From Todiramphus chloris collaris (taxonomy: Eukaryota > Chordata > Aves > Coraciiformes > Alcedinidae), in NCBI GenBank assembly GCA_025345505.1, contig JANVCC010000174.1, positions 4,064,893 to 4,128,892 of the forward strand: a stretch of DNA of 64,000 bases, in the 5' to 3' direction. The number at the start of each line of letters is the position of its first letter. The first letter of the stretch is position 1. Positions 25,948 through 38,900 of this stretch are shown here, piece by piece. Below the pieces are notes generated by a model that saw only the letters and a program-made list of their open reading frames with translations, was not told the DNA's origin and made no database searches. The position numbers and the translations under genes are program-made.

Positions 25948-26004
25948 GAAGGGAGGCCAGCGAGCGTGGAAGGGAGGCCAGCGAGTGCAGAAGGGAGGCC
26001 AGTG
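25948..26004 (+). repeat. Short tandem array, 21-bp unit, about 2.7 copies
   Basis: Units beginning gaagggaggccag start at 25948, 25969 and 25990. The first two end cgagcgtg and cgagtgca; the third breaks off after agtg. The array lies about 110 bp from the 12-bp minisatellite and keeps the same minus-strand frame open. Confidence 0.9.
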
Positions 26005-28085
26005 TTGCCTGCAGGGTGAGGGAAGGATCCGCAGGGTAACTTTGAGCCTGCCTCTCTTGGTAGCAGGAAGTGTTTTCCCTTGGCACTTCCGTACTCTGTA
26101 GCTGTGCTGTTTTTCTCACCTAACATTGCAGAAGAGCAATTGTAGCATGGCAAGGCTGGGAGCTCTCTGACCTTTTAGAAAGCTTTTTCTTCAAAGGTTG
26201 GAGGCTTCTTGTGCTGAAAGGCAAACAAGAAAATTACTACAGAAACCTCTAAACTGTGATAAATCATGTCTTCCATTTGTTACTTCTTCATTGTTCTCTC
26301 TTGCATCACTTTGTTGTATGAAGAATTTTTTTGAGTGAAATGCTGGACAGTAATGGAGAAAATCAGAATCCTGCAAGGTATGTTCTCACAGTCTCTCCAC
26401 TCAGAACTTCACTTTAACACTGGAAACAGTCTTTTGCCCTTGCAGCCATAAATCCTTGTTGCTCAGATAAAGGGGAGCCGTCTAATAGCTGCTACACATG
26501 GCTTCTGACACAGAGCTGAGCTGTGCTTACGCTGCACAGTGCGTGAGGGAGCAGAGCCCAATTTCAGAAGATTTACATTTTGTTCTCTGTTGCACCGGCT
26601 TTTTGCAGCAGGTCGCGGAGTCCTCTGATGTCTGCTGCTCCAACTGCAGAAAGTCAGTGAAAAAGCCTGTTTCATGTGTGTGCATTTGGATGTGTACAAA
26701 GTCCTGGGTGAATGACACGTGCTGCAGTGCTGTGAACTGTCCCCACAAACCGCTGCTTATTTAGTGGGATGCTGCAGAAGGCGTTTTTCCTGCCGTGCCT
26801 GAGCCCGTCCGCAGCCATGGGCGACAGGCGCTGTTCCATTGTACCCCTGTGCTTCTTTCACACGCGCGTGAGAACGTCCTAGGCAGGTTCAAGGGTCTCT
26901 GCTTACACATCAGTGTGGGAAAAGAACTCCAGAGTCCCGAGTGACAGTACGGTGACCTGGGGACTGTTTCAGGTGTCCTGGGCATCCTTGGTTTCTGCAT
27001 AAGATCTGGTGCTGAAGGTGTGAAGTCTTCTGTGTCCCCCCCCTTCTATTACTATTTGATAGCTGCAAGCATTGACTTGCTATAAGCCGTATTAGAAGGG
27101 TGGGACCCAAACAGAACAACAGGTTAAGGTCAGTTGGTAATTTACAGTGTCCTTTTTTACACTTGGCATAAGAGCCTCGTGAAAGGCTCGGGCAGCGTGT
27201 GTTGGGCTGCGTACAGGCTCTGACAGCGGGGCCTCAGAAACGCTCCGAAGGCAGTGGGATGTGCTGTGAAGTTCACCGTGGGCCAGTGGGCACTGGAGAG
27301 CTAAAATGGAGCACTAGATAGACAGAAAGATGTAATTTTACTTTGTTTTCAGTTTTATTCCATATTGTCTCAATTTTGGAGTGAGCTGTTACTTTTATAA
27401 GCACGTGGAGACGGATGAAGCGAGAAGAACAGCAGAAGTGTATGATTACATGAAAGGTGATGAAGCAATTCCTTGAACTGCAAAATTTTTACTAATCTTA
27501 AGATGACTCGAGGCAGTAAAAGTTCCAAAATAAGATCCTGTGCCTGTGTCAGAGGAGTACTACATTAAAACCTTTGACCTCTCTTGTTTAGTTCACCTCC
27601 ATACTTTAAGGGAAAGTGAGAAAGGAAAAGATAATATTTACTCTAAGAGATAAATATTTACCATGTTTGGTTTGGCCCACAACGTGGCTGGAGCCCCGAT
27701 AGGACTTTCAGAGCTGGGTAAGCATCTTCCAGAGCAAGGGCAGTGCCAGGCAGCAGCAGGCCTGTCATCGCTCCTCAGTACAAAAAGCTCCAAAGAAGAA
27801 CCCCATTTGCAAGAGCAAGCGTGTCCAGAGTGTCAGGGGACCACAGCAGGATGAGCAGTGTTTGATCCAGAGTGAAGGGAGTCAGCCTGTTCCAGGGAAT
27901 GTTCCAGGCTTCTCCAAGCCGTTTGGGTCAGGCAGCTCTGCCCTGTCAGAGAGCAAGAGCAAACTGAAGGAACCCCAGCAGCTCCTGGTGTACAGCACAG
28001 CATCCTGGAGCCCCGGCCAGAAACGAGGGCTTTACTCTGCCTGGGAAGATGCCCAGGTCACAGGGCTGAGGCTGACAGATGGGTC

Positions 28086-28266
28086 TCTGCAGGGGCTGCC
28101 CCGGGGCAGCGGGGTGTTTGGGCACTGCAGGTACTGCCCCGGGGCAGGGGGAGTTTGGGCACNNNNNNNNNNTGGGCACTCTGCAGGTACTGCCCCGGGG
28201 CAGGGGGAGTTTGGGCACTCTGCAGGTTCTGCCCCATGCCCCGGGGCAGCGGGGAGTTTGGGCACT
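28086..28266 (+). repeat. GC-rich minisatellite, 38-39-bp unit, interrupted by an assembly gap
   Basis: Units share tgcaggtactgccccgggg followed by a cagggggagtttgggcac end. tgcag anchors occur at 28088, 28126, 28182 and 28221. The last copy carries an extra 8-nt insertion. Four copies are visible, and the true number is unknown because the N run falls in the array. Confidence 0.9.
28163..28172. other. Assembly gap (10 N)
   Basis: Ten N bases lie within the 38-39-bp minisatellite, so the gap length is probably nominal and repeat copies are missing or collapsed. Confidence 0.99.
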
Positions 28267-29051
28267 CGCATCCAGGGGAGAGGATACCTGTGGATTAGAG
28301 GTTGCTCAAAGGACTGTCGTGGGGAAGAGATTTTGGGAATGGAATGTTACTTCCTTTAGACCAGTTTTACACTGGAAATCTTTGCTGGTCTACCTATTGC
28401 TGCGTACTTCTCTTTGGAAATGGGCATAACCATTTTGAGAGTGGCCTGTGTATTTATGCCCTGTCACAGATGTCTTTTTAATAGGGAACAGAATGTATTT
28501 AGGTCAGTTGTGGTTTTTTGTGCAAATACTATTTGCAAAGAAACGTGAATGAGTTTCTATTCAAGGGTCTTAGGATTGTGCAGGTTGGTCAGTGTTCTGG
28601 AAGACCCTTTGAGCCTGGTACAGTCTGCATGTGGGTACCTGATCCCTCCCCTTTAGTAACTGTTCAGTCTCCTGCTAACTGCTGGAGGGGAAAAAAAGGA
28701 GGCAGATAAAAAACAAGACGTTGGCAAAAGTTTAGTTGCTGCGTGGTGTGGAGGGCACAAGGTCCCGTTGCCCTCCTGGGGAGGCCACGCAGGAGTAGCG
28801 AGAGGGGCCTGTTGCCTTTATCCCGAGCGGTTCAGAACAATACCTCTAAGGATCAGATGTGCTTGGCAGCCTGTGGGTATCCTGGACATTTCTTTCCATG
28901 TCTCTGTGTTTCTCTTGAGTCTGCCTTGGGCCAGGCTGTGTTTGTGGAGCTGGAGGCTGGCTCAAACTTGCTGTTATGTCGGTTTCTATGGAGGAAAAAA
29001 AAACACAGGGGTTGCCAAACCTGGAAGAGTATTAAAAAAGGAGAAGAAGGA

Positions 29052-29083
29052 GGGGGGGAGAGGGTGGTGAGGGGAGTATGGGG
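29052..29083 (+). other. G-quadruplex-type motif
   Basis: Four G runs (G7, G3, G4, G4) are separated by loops of 3, 6 and 5 bases (aga, tggtga, agtat). This meets the usual G3+N1-7 pattern on the + strand, which is also the SKI sense strand, so it would be present in the nascent RNA. Confidence 0.7.
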
Positions 29084-32000
29084 TGGAAAAGAAATGTGAT
29101 CCTCCTGTGCTCTGGAGGCAAAACCTTGATTTCGCCCCTCTGCCCCCATTTTTGAATTGCACGGGGTGGGTTTTGACTTCCCAGGCTTACAAAGTCAGAC
29201 CGAAACATCTGTGTCCTCAACAAAGGTGTGCTGTCAGCAGGGTGGTTTCTGATCCCGAGCTGATAGCGGAACCGAGCTGGGATGTGCAGTGGTGTGGGGA
29301 GGAGATTGGGGTTCACCCATGGTAACCACAGCCGTGCTTCAGGCTGCATTTCTGTCCAGGCTGCTGGACGGTCTGCAGGACTGGAGATTACTGGAGCAAG
29401 TGGTTCCAAACTCACCCTTTCTTAGATTTTTTAAGTAAGCTCTGTGCCCTGCTCTTTCAGGATTCGTTTCAAACCTTTAGCCCTCTCTTCCCATCTACCT
29501 TGCAAGTCCCATTTCAGTAGGTGTGTTTCAGTAGCAACTTCTGGCATCAGAGAAAAGCCCCTGCGACTTTCCTGTTAATGGAACTGGAGGGGTTTTATCA
29601 TCTTGCTCTCCAGCTGCCTGCTGTAGAAGATGTCTCTTCAGATCTTGACTCTGGGGAGTTCTTGCAGCTTCCTGTGAAGTGACGAGGCATTACGTGTTCT
29701 GATGGGGACGCAGAAGGAACCAAAACAAATCGAGAAGAAATTATCTGCCCCCGGGTTAATACTCCGGCCTCCATCCCCTCGAGAGATGGCCATTTTTAAA
29801 TACACCTCTTCGTAGTTGTTTTCTGGTTGCCTTCCAGGACTGTTTGCATCTCTGTAGTCTTCTCGAGACAGAACAACTCCAGGCAGCCATGGGTGAGAAC
29901 CTGTCCTGGTGAACCCTTTACGTAGTTTCTGCATTCAGTGGGAGCCCTGCAGTCCTGCAGGATTTTCTTCTCCGTGCTGTAGCTTTGGGCTGACTAGAGC
30001 TGAGACCCCAGCCTCGTGTCACTCACGGCAGGAACTGAAGCAGTCCTAAGGGAGAGCTGGGGCTCTCTCTCTGCAGGGTCCCAGGATAGAAGGAAACTGT
30101 AGGGTCTTCAGGTGTCATGATCACAATTCAAACTTGGACTGAAGCTGTTGAGATTTGGAAGGTTGTTCTCTGCCCAGCACTGGAGCTGGGTTTCAGGGAG
30201 GCTGGGAGCAATTTATGGTTTTGTGTAGAAACCAGACAGAATTTCTGTGGTTTTTTTCCCCCTGAGTTCTGGTTTTATTGCCTTCAGGAGCAGTCTAAAG
30301 GACATATACAGGCACACACGGGTGAAGTGAAAAACCCCACCAGTGCAGTTTCTCACGGTACAATATTCAGTTGTTCCTCATTGTAAGGAATTTCCCTCTT
30401 TTTAAGACTTAAAGCTTCCTATCTCAGAAACGCTGAGTCATAGAACTTTGATATCTTTGTCTTGAAAAGAAATTATTAGTTCTGGGATGTGTAAACTTTC
30501 CTGTGCTGATAAGAGTGTGTCACATTTTGGGCTTTTCTTGCTTCCGCATTTTACATTAGGAATCAAGACAAATCAAGGAACAAATTCTGTCCTCTGTGGG
30601 CATAGTTACTTGCACCTTAGGGCTCTGTAATTGCTTTTACAGGTAGATAATATTCTTAGAAATACTCAAAAAGCATGCCCTTTTATATATTGCTTTTACA
30701 GAGAAAAGAATGTTTAAAAAGGAGAAGAATTCCATCAGAAACTTGCACATTAAAAACAAAGCCAAGATAAATGTATGCTTGCTTCAGGCAGTCCGGTGTA
30801 TCTTTTCTTTTTATTAAACAGAGGTATTTTTTTCTTTTCAAACACTGTTGCATCTGCCTGTTGTGCGCTGGTTGGTTTTTTGCCTGGGGATAAGACAGGG
30901 GAAAGCACAGGACAAGGCACAGACATACCTAGTGGATCATCATCTGTCTGGCCTCCAATGGAAAGCAGTTTTGTGATAAGAAGATAGACTGGCTTGCGTG
31001 GGATTTTGGTCTTGTTAGTGTTGCCTTGAAGCGTCCATACGTATCCTACTCAGGATCTGCTATTCCTGCTGGATGTCCCGGCGTCCTGTAGGATGCCCTG
31101 ACATTTTAGAACGGTGTCAACTTGAAGAGCGTTTTAGCTGCAGCCTAAAGGTCAGGACTGAAGAGAGCCTGGGAACTGAGGGTTTTCTGCAGATAGTAGT
31201 TAGTTTAGAACAAAGCCTGGAACACTCAGGAAACTTAACCACATTTTCCCTTTTATTTTGACAGTTCAGCCACCGACTGCAGGAAAGGCAGTTTCAAATA
31301 TCTTAATTGCAACATGGTCTGGAGGGTGAGACATTTCTGTTGTAATCCTCCTTATTTCAACAGCCTAGCCCTGGACGGGTAGGGGAAGGCGATGATCCGG
31401 TGCCGCTGCACGCAGAGGGCTGTGCCGCAGCGGTGCCGCCCGTGGGGCCCAGGGCTGAAGCTCAGTGGGGCCAGGCTCTTCGCTTCGCCCCTGCAGGTGG
31501 CACCAAGAAATATGGTTATTTGTAAGAACTCCTGACGAGCAGGCGTGCGTGTGCAGCAGGGCTCCAAGCTGCTTATTGGAAATGGTGTGTGTGGTAGGGG
31601 GGCACAGGCCAGCACGTCTGTTGGAACTCTTCCACCCGAAAATCTCCCCGGTTCCTAACGCTCCCTGCAGTAAACATTGGCCTCAGCTGGCAGCTGCAGC
31701 AGGGCAAGAGTTTACTTTTATTTCTTGGAATTCGGTAGACCTGAAATCTCTGTTAAATGTTAACTTCCAAAAGACACATGGCTCAGCATCCCGCGCCACC
31801 GCCGGTATGAGAAGGGAGAGATTATAGGCGACACAAATGGAGATAGATTTTGTCCTCTCCCAGCCTTCTGCCTCTTCCTTCCTCTCCAGGCATTTCTGTG
31901 TGACCCGTGGAAGAATCTGCAGACAACTGTGCACACCCTAGTAACTGAGGTTTTTACTTTTCAGTTGATCATAGAAGAGACTGAGCTGGCAAAGACTTAA

Positions 32001-33896
32001 TCCTGTTCCCCCCCTTTCTTTTTTCTAGAGTATTTTCATTTAAGTGATTATGTTGGTTGCCATAGGAAAAAACTAGCAGTTTAGAGCCAGTTGCTGAAGT
32101 GTTGACTCATAGATTGAGTGCTAAATAGGTGTGCAAGTCTCTGCTGAACTGTTAGCAAAAATGGCACAAAATGTCTCTCTTGCCTCAGTTTGTAAAGCAC
32201 ACATGCATGTATAATCCACAAAGAGACCTTGGTAAATGGACAGCTTGGACCTCGGAAAGGAAAAAACAACATCCGGAATTTTAGATTAAGCAGGTTAAGG
32301 TTAAGCAGTTTCTCAGCTTCATGTTCTAAAGACCTGAGAGAAGAAGTGTCTTCCTATTGCATTAGTTAATTTGTTAATTTTAAGAGTTTAATTTTTTTTT
32401 TTCCTCTTTCTTTTCAACAACAATTTGGAATTACTCCGGGGTTATGTCAAACTAGGACATTGAACAGACAACTGAAGGAATCGAAATGATGCTGAATACA
32501 CTTCCATTTCTGACTCTTTGTGGCTAAGGAGGATAATCTGTGCAAGCAAATGGACTGAATTTTCCCCCCCGAGTTTCAGATACTATTTTCTGTGACAGTT
32601 GTGTAAATCTGGAGTGCCTCTATTGACATTGTCTTGGCACTCATTCGCGGGCAGTGTTTCTTCTCTGCTAATAGCAGCATGTCCCTCTCTGATTATAGGC
32701 TCCGTTTCACAGTGATACCAAGAGCAGATTTATTATTATGTGTACTGTAGTAGAGGCTAGAAACCAGAATCATGACCTTCTGTGCTTAGGGCTCTATGAA
32801 TGTGCAGAGAAGCATTTACTTTCTTACTATTTGAAATCTAATTTAGCAGAAAATGAAGCAAGTGACTGAGAGTGTTCAGAGGAGGACAGAGGTAAGAAGT
32901 AGGTGTAGCCGTGGCCGTTAGCTGCTGCCGTGTACGCCGGTTGTTTTCTCACGATACTAAATATACATATGTAAATGTAAACCAGATCAACTCCCTTCAC
33001 CAATTCCAGTCTGAAATTATATTAGGTTTGAAAAGCAGAAAAGCCTTCCGAGTAGAGGAACAGAGAGGGTTTGTGGATAAACTCAAGCAGAACTCATCCA
33101 GTGGACGCTCTTGCGTGCGGAGATGGCGTGGCCGTGCAACACCAGCCTGCACCTACCAGCCTGCCATCTGCTGCAGAGGTTTTCCACATCTTGGAAGACT
33201 GTGTACCAATCTAATAGATACTTTGTGAAGTAAAGTTGTTTGTATTTGGGAAAGAACAGAAGCGACGGGAGGATCAGAGTTCTTGGAGTCTGGCTTTTTC
33301 TGTTGTTTGTTTTAAAGTTGAATTCCAAAGCAGCTCAGCTATGTAATACAAATAGTAATAATAATACCCTCTTTGCCCTCTTCCACTTCCTATGTTGTCT
33401 GTGCATTCCATCCTTCCAGCTGTTCACACTGAATTTAGGCAAAAAAATGTTTTTGTTTCCCAGAAAGATTGTTTATACCAAAAGCATTTGCTACCTTACT
33501 GTAAGTCTAAATAGCAACGGTAAACTGTATTGCAAAACATAAATGGTCCCAGCTGTCTGGAAGTGACACAGACTATAGGAGTCCTGCTGTAGTGTTTATA
33601 GAGCATCCTGAAATCGCAAGGAAGGCTCCTCTGGCTGTAAGTATCCCTTAAATTTACACAGATGTTTCTTCACCATCTATTCTTTTCAGGCTGTTGGAAT
33701 GATCAACAATTTAGTCTAATTGTGCTGGATGTTTGGGTTGTAAGGCTGTTTATTTTGTCTGTATGTCTGGAATATTCACTCGTTCAAGGACTTGACTCGA
33801 CTCCACAGACCGCACATGATTTAGAGAGGAATGGGTTGTGTGTTTGTTCAAACCTTGAAGATGATCTTACCAAGCTTGGTTTCAAGCACTGTCCCT

Positions 33897-33998
33897 CTCC
33901 TCCTGGCTCTGCCACGTGGCCGGTTGCTTCACTCATCCCCCCGCTCGTGTGAAAGGGGAGCGATGCTAATAATTACTTGTTAGTGTAATGGCTTGAGA
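33897..33998 (+). mobile_element. MIR-like ancient SINE fragment
   Basis: cctggctctgccacgtggc is followed by ttgcttcactcatc and then gtgtgaaaggggagcgatgctaataattac. This resembles the MIR stretch from ggctctgccacttac to tgtaaaatggggataataatac. The middle has drifted. Confidence 0.55.
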
Positions 33999-36900
33999 TC
34001 TGGGGATAAGAAAGGGCTATTATTCTGCTCATGGAGAATAATTTCCCTTTTCTGGAGACTAAGATGACTGTAGTCAGTTCCTACATTACCGCGTCTTCTG
34101 GGTCTGATTTTCTTAACTAAAGCCCAAATTTGGCAGAGTAACGAAGCGAGCTTGCTTTGCCAAGCTGTGATCGTCTCTGTCCTTAACAAATAAACTCTAG
34201 TGCAAGTAGTGGAGGAACTTGGGCATTTTACTAAGCATTTAAAACATGGGTTTCTGAGTTGAGAGTTGATGGTGGCAGATCTTGCACTGGAAGGCTGTGA
34301 AGTCCTTTCTTGCAGACTCCTGGGGTGGTTTCTCCTGTTGTTTGTAGTTTGTAGTCAGTTAACTCTTCACAAACAGGATTCATAGAACTCTATGCCTACT
34401 CTGAATTTATTTTCCACATTAATTTTGTTTGTTTTCACACTAATAAATTAATTCTGTCTGCAATGGAAATACCAAGAAGTTGTTTTGCTTACAGAGGACA
34501 GAGGTAAATATTTGACATCCGTGTTGTTCTTGAATATACACGTGGGAAATGGTTTTTGCATCTAGAATCTATGGATGTCTTCACTGATCAGCACTTGCAG
34601 AGGTCATGTATGAAACCACCCAGGACAAGGTCCCCTCTTTTTGTGTCTTGGCTTCATGTCTGTTACCTTTTGGGGAGAGCCTTTCAAATGCATTAGCTGC
34701 ACTTTCTCAGTTAAGGTTGTATTGCCTGATAATAACAGAGGTGGGGGTTTTTTGTTTAATAATTTACATATTGATTGTAAATAAACACTTAGAACAGCTC
34801 CCAAGGCTGACACAGCAGCCAGCTGTGTGGGGTGGCTGTGTTTGGAGAATTCAGCCTGGCAGCCTCAGCGAGGTAAGCTGCAGGAGATCCTGGCTCCTGC
34901 CTGCGAGCCGGAGAAGAACGCGCTTTCTAGACCTGAGGAAGGGAGAGGGAAGAGAAACTAAAGAAGGAACGGAGTAATTATTCCCTTTTCAACAAATCCT
35001 ATGGATCTTTGATAGCTGTAGTCAAACAACCCCTCTTCACCTCTCTTGATCATGATAGATAATCGATTGTCTAGGACAACTGATGTGTAATAAAATACCA
35101 GTTAGTGCAGGAAAACCCAGTGCGTGGAGTGGCAGAGAGCCGTTAATGACGGTGAGGCTATTATTTAATCCCAGTATGTTCCTTGGAGAGTTCTTGAGTT
35201 TATAGAAGTGTCTCAATCTACAATACATTAGATTTGCAATTAATAGCTGGTTTTCACTGATTAGAAGTATTTACAACGTGGCTCAAGTATTGGTTTTTAA
35301 CACAACTAGTAAATCCAGGTGCGTGTGGCACCTGGAGGGCAGTGGTTCTGCCATGGAGTTACCAGTGCCTGCCGTGTACGCACAGATGCAGCGGAGATGG
35401 GGCAGAGGTGAGCAAAGCGTGCTTTCTGTCCACCACTGGGTTCAGCTGGTTTTCCTTATTGCCAGGAATACTCCTTGGAAAGGCTGCAGGCCACCTGAGA
35501 GGGGCCGTTTATCAAGTAAGGTTTGAAATCTGTAAAGTCAGTGAGCTGGTTTGTCACGCAGCGGATTTTTCCGTGGTTGGCAGTGGGTCTTTGGGAACCC
35601 TGGGGACCATGGCAGAGCTGAGCGTGGGGGGGTTGTGCTTTCCCCCAGAAAGCTGGGCAGTTGCTTACGTGCTTTCCTCCTTATTTTCGGTGTCAATGCC
35701 TTCACCTGGTTTGTTAGACCGCATTTTCTCGGCAGCGTGGTGACAGTGACTGCTGGTTCTGCAGGCTGCCGTTGGGCCAGGAGGCTGGAGCCTGTTTACT
35801 GGGAGGGGTTTACTGGGAGAGCCAACGTAAGCAGGGAACATTAAGAGCCATCAGTAATGAGAGTTGACCTTTCCAGACTAGGGCAGCCATGAAGCATGAT
35901 TACAGCAGAACATTCCGGGTCCTGCAGCACGGGCCCGTGGTAATGAACAATGGAAGTGAGCATACGTTTCCCTGCAAGAACGGCAGCCCATAATAATGGT
36001 GCAAGCAGTGTCTTCCCAGTACTGCCGTGCCACAGCCCCTGCAATTGGCACTCACAGGCCTTGTGAACCGACACTGCCATTAGCTTTCCTTCCGACAGGA
36101 AATGTTACACAAATTGATCTGCTTTCCAGGTAAAGCTCCATTTGAACAAATCACTAAAAACCCGTAAAGCTGAGAATTTGCTCCTTCCTGGGGGTGAAGC
36201 AGACGAGACAGCGCCTCATTGGGATGGCCCCGAGAGGCATTTTACCTTCCCGAGACGTTTCCCTACCGCTGCGTGCTGCCTGTGGCTTCTGATACACACC
36301 ACTTTGTCAAGAGATCAGTTAAAACCTGCCAGCTCCGCTGGTCTGTGAGGGGAGCCTTCCTGTGAGAGCCCCGCGTCTGCCCCGCGCCCGGGGAGCCGCG
36401 GTGGTGGCGGTCCCGGTGCGCAATGGGCAGTGCCACCGTGGCTGCACTGGCACTGCCGGGTGGCTCTCAGTCCCTCCTTGCATGGGCAGGTCGGCACTGC
36501 TCTAGCTGAGGCACGTGTCTTTTCCAGCAAAGGAGAGGGGGTAATGGGGTTCATCTCCCACCGCAGATAACGCCTGTTTGCAAACTGCACTTTGCTCAAG
36601 AAGCTTCCACGGCCGCTGCCCTGGGAGGTGTCCGTGATCCCAACCAACCCGGACGGGATTTCTCCCTGTCAGACGTTCACTATCCTGCAGGGTGAGCAAG
36701 GATTCATTCTGATGTCTTAACTGAGGGCTAGTTTTGTAGTCTTTGAAATCTTTCATTCCCCATTCTGTTGTATTTGGCTTTTCTTCTCAAACTGTGAGCA
36801 GTAGCACGTCCTAGCCTTTCTCGGCTTCCCAGAAGTTCCTTGAGTTCCCTTCTCTTTTCTGCTTGCCTTACCTAATGTTCTCTGCCTTCTCCTCCCTCCC

Positions 36901-37941
36901 CCCAGTTCTGATCTTTCCTTAGCAGATTTCATCATAATTAAACTGTAATGTATAATTCATCATTCTGTGCCAAACCATGAATCTTCTGCGAGGAGGGGAG
37001 AGAGAAATTTGAACAAATAAAAGGTTTTATTTTGCATGGAAACTTGGCAGGCTTTCACATGCCAGCTTCCAGACACAACCAGCACTGGGCTTATTTTGTG
37101 CTGGGGGGTGATTTAAAGAACCATGCCTCTTGCTAGAAATGCTAGAAGTTATTTTCTTCTGGTTTCTCCTTTACCACCTTCGAAACCGTGCGTTTTGCCT
37201 GACCTTCCTCTGCGTGTGCCTTTAAGGGTAACAGGCAGCAGAAAGAGCTCTTTCCTGTTTCTCCTGTTCCTGTGTGGAAGCAGTGGTAGGCTTTGCAATT
37301 CTATCTGGGATCTCGAACGCTTTGCAGATACGTGTTAATTACAGGCTCCTGATGGGTGGTCCTAAAATGTTACTGCGATGAACGGAAAATAATGGTAATG
37401 CCATCCAGTGCCCGGCCCTGCTCGGCTCCTCGGAGCGCAGCCGCAGCCACCCTTCCGCACTGCCCGGGGCTGGCCCCTGCTCTGGGGAACGGCTTCCCGA
37501 GGCACAAGTGTTAGTGCCATCCCCGCTGGCAGTGGCACCTCTGTGCCCTCTGCAGCCTGGCACAATTGGCTGCCCGTGATGCCCTGGAGCGGAGCAGCGG
37601 CACATCTCCGGAGGCACGACGTTCCTGTTGCGATTCTGAAGGTGCTGTGGTGTCAAACACAACGCACCCTGGCTTCAGAGCTTTCTGGGTTTCGCTGTGG
37701 GTCTCCCAGAACTCTGCAATGGCTTGGTTTAGAAATGTTTTGCAGGCCCCTTCTGCATTGCATTTCACTGAAGGTGGGAAAATGTCCAGCCCGTGATTGA
37801 TGGGTTTCTGGAACTCGTTCAGACATTTTACTTAGCTGGGATGGATAGGGTTCTTACAGTTGAATCTGATCCAGCGTTGCCTGTGCTGCAAAGCTCCTGC
37901 TGGCTTCTTACTGACTTTTTGCTCTTAAATTTATAAAGAAA

Positions 37942-37956
37942 AGAGAGAGAGAGAGA
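37942..37956 (+). repeat. GA dinucleotide microsatellite
   Basis: About seven AG/GA units lie in an A/G-rich stretch; the run is too short to be strongly unstable. Confidence 0.85.
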
Positions 37957-38769
37957 AAGGCAGCAAAAAGTACAGCAGGCCTGAAATATTCCAGTTGATT
38001 CTGTGCTGAAGCTGAAATTTAAAACGTTGGGTGTGTTTCCACTTTCTGTCTTCCTTCTTCCCATTGTCTGGTTGCCCTGCCCGGGTTCCTGGGTTGCCAG
38101 CAGTTCTCTTCCATGAGCAAGGCTGGCTGATGTGGTGACTTAAACATGAGCAATCAATGTGAGTGCATAGTTCCTTCTGTGAAGGTTTCAGGGAGAGTTA
38201 GAAAATGCCCCGTTAAGGGTTTCTGAGGGCCCTCTTAAAGCCTGAAGCTTGTGTTAAATGCTAAGCCTGAACTGGGTCCTCATCCAGGGAAGAGGGATGT
38301 GACCATCCGTGGGGACTGTGGGACAGGTGAGCCCCGGGAGAAGAAGATTTTCAGCAGTGTAGAAAAAATGATGGCAAAACCCCTCCTGATATCTTTGCAG
38401 AACAGGGATTGGAAAATGACTTAGAATGCAGGCCTGGTTGCATCCTTAATGCTGGAGCAGCTTTCAAGCAGCTCTATAATTTGGAATGTGAGTGACGTCA
38501 GTTCTTCTGGCCATCTGGTTAGAAAATCTAGTTGTAACTGAAAATATCCAGCCCTTTTTTCTCCATTGCTAGGTGGTGACTACACACTTATGTAATTTAA
38601 CAGCTCAAATTCTTTTCCATTCTGGTGATCTCTTCACGAAGTCGTAACACAGTGGATGCTACTAAGAGGATATCAGGAACCTATTCAGCATCAGCAGTTT
38701 GTTGGCTGGAGGGGAGCAGCTCCAGAGCAGAGTGCAGGGCTGGCAGCTCGAAGATGCGATTCTGTTCTT

Positions 38770-38900
38770 TCTGGTGCTGGTTTGATACGTGACCTTGGAC
38801 AAAATACTTTCTCATTTTTCTACCTCAGTTTCCCCCACTTATGAAATAGTGGTAATGACACTTCCTATCTCACAGGCATTGTTAGGATCTGATGAGTCAT
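38770..38900 (+). mobile_element. MIR-like ancient SINE fragment
   Basis: The stretch reads gtgaccttggacaaaatac, then cctcagtttcccc, then a degenerate atgaaatagtggtaatgac and cctatctcacaggcattg. This order matches the MIR core and 3' region (tgtgaccttgggcaagt, cctcagtttcctcatctg, aaatggggataataa, cctacctcatagggttg). It is the best MIR match in the window. The element is long dead and diverged. Confidence 0.75.

Noticed and set aside
25593-26153. 186-codon minus-strand frame with Gly/Ser repeats as a possible gene
   Set aside because: The frame is held open by the 12-bp and 21-bp tandem arrays, whose periods are multiples of 3. The non-repeat parts show no domain.
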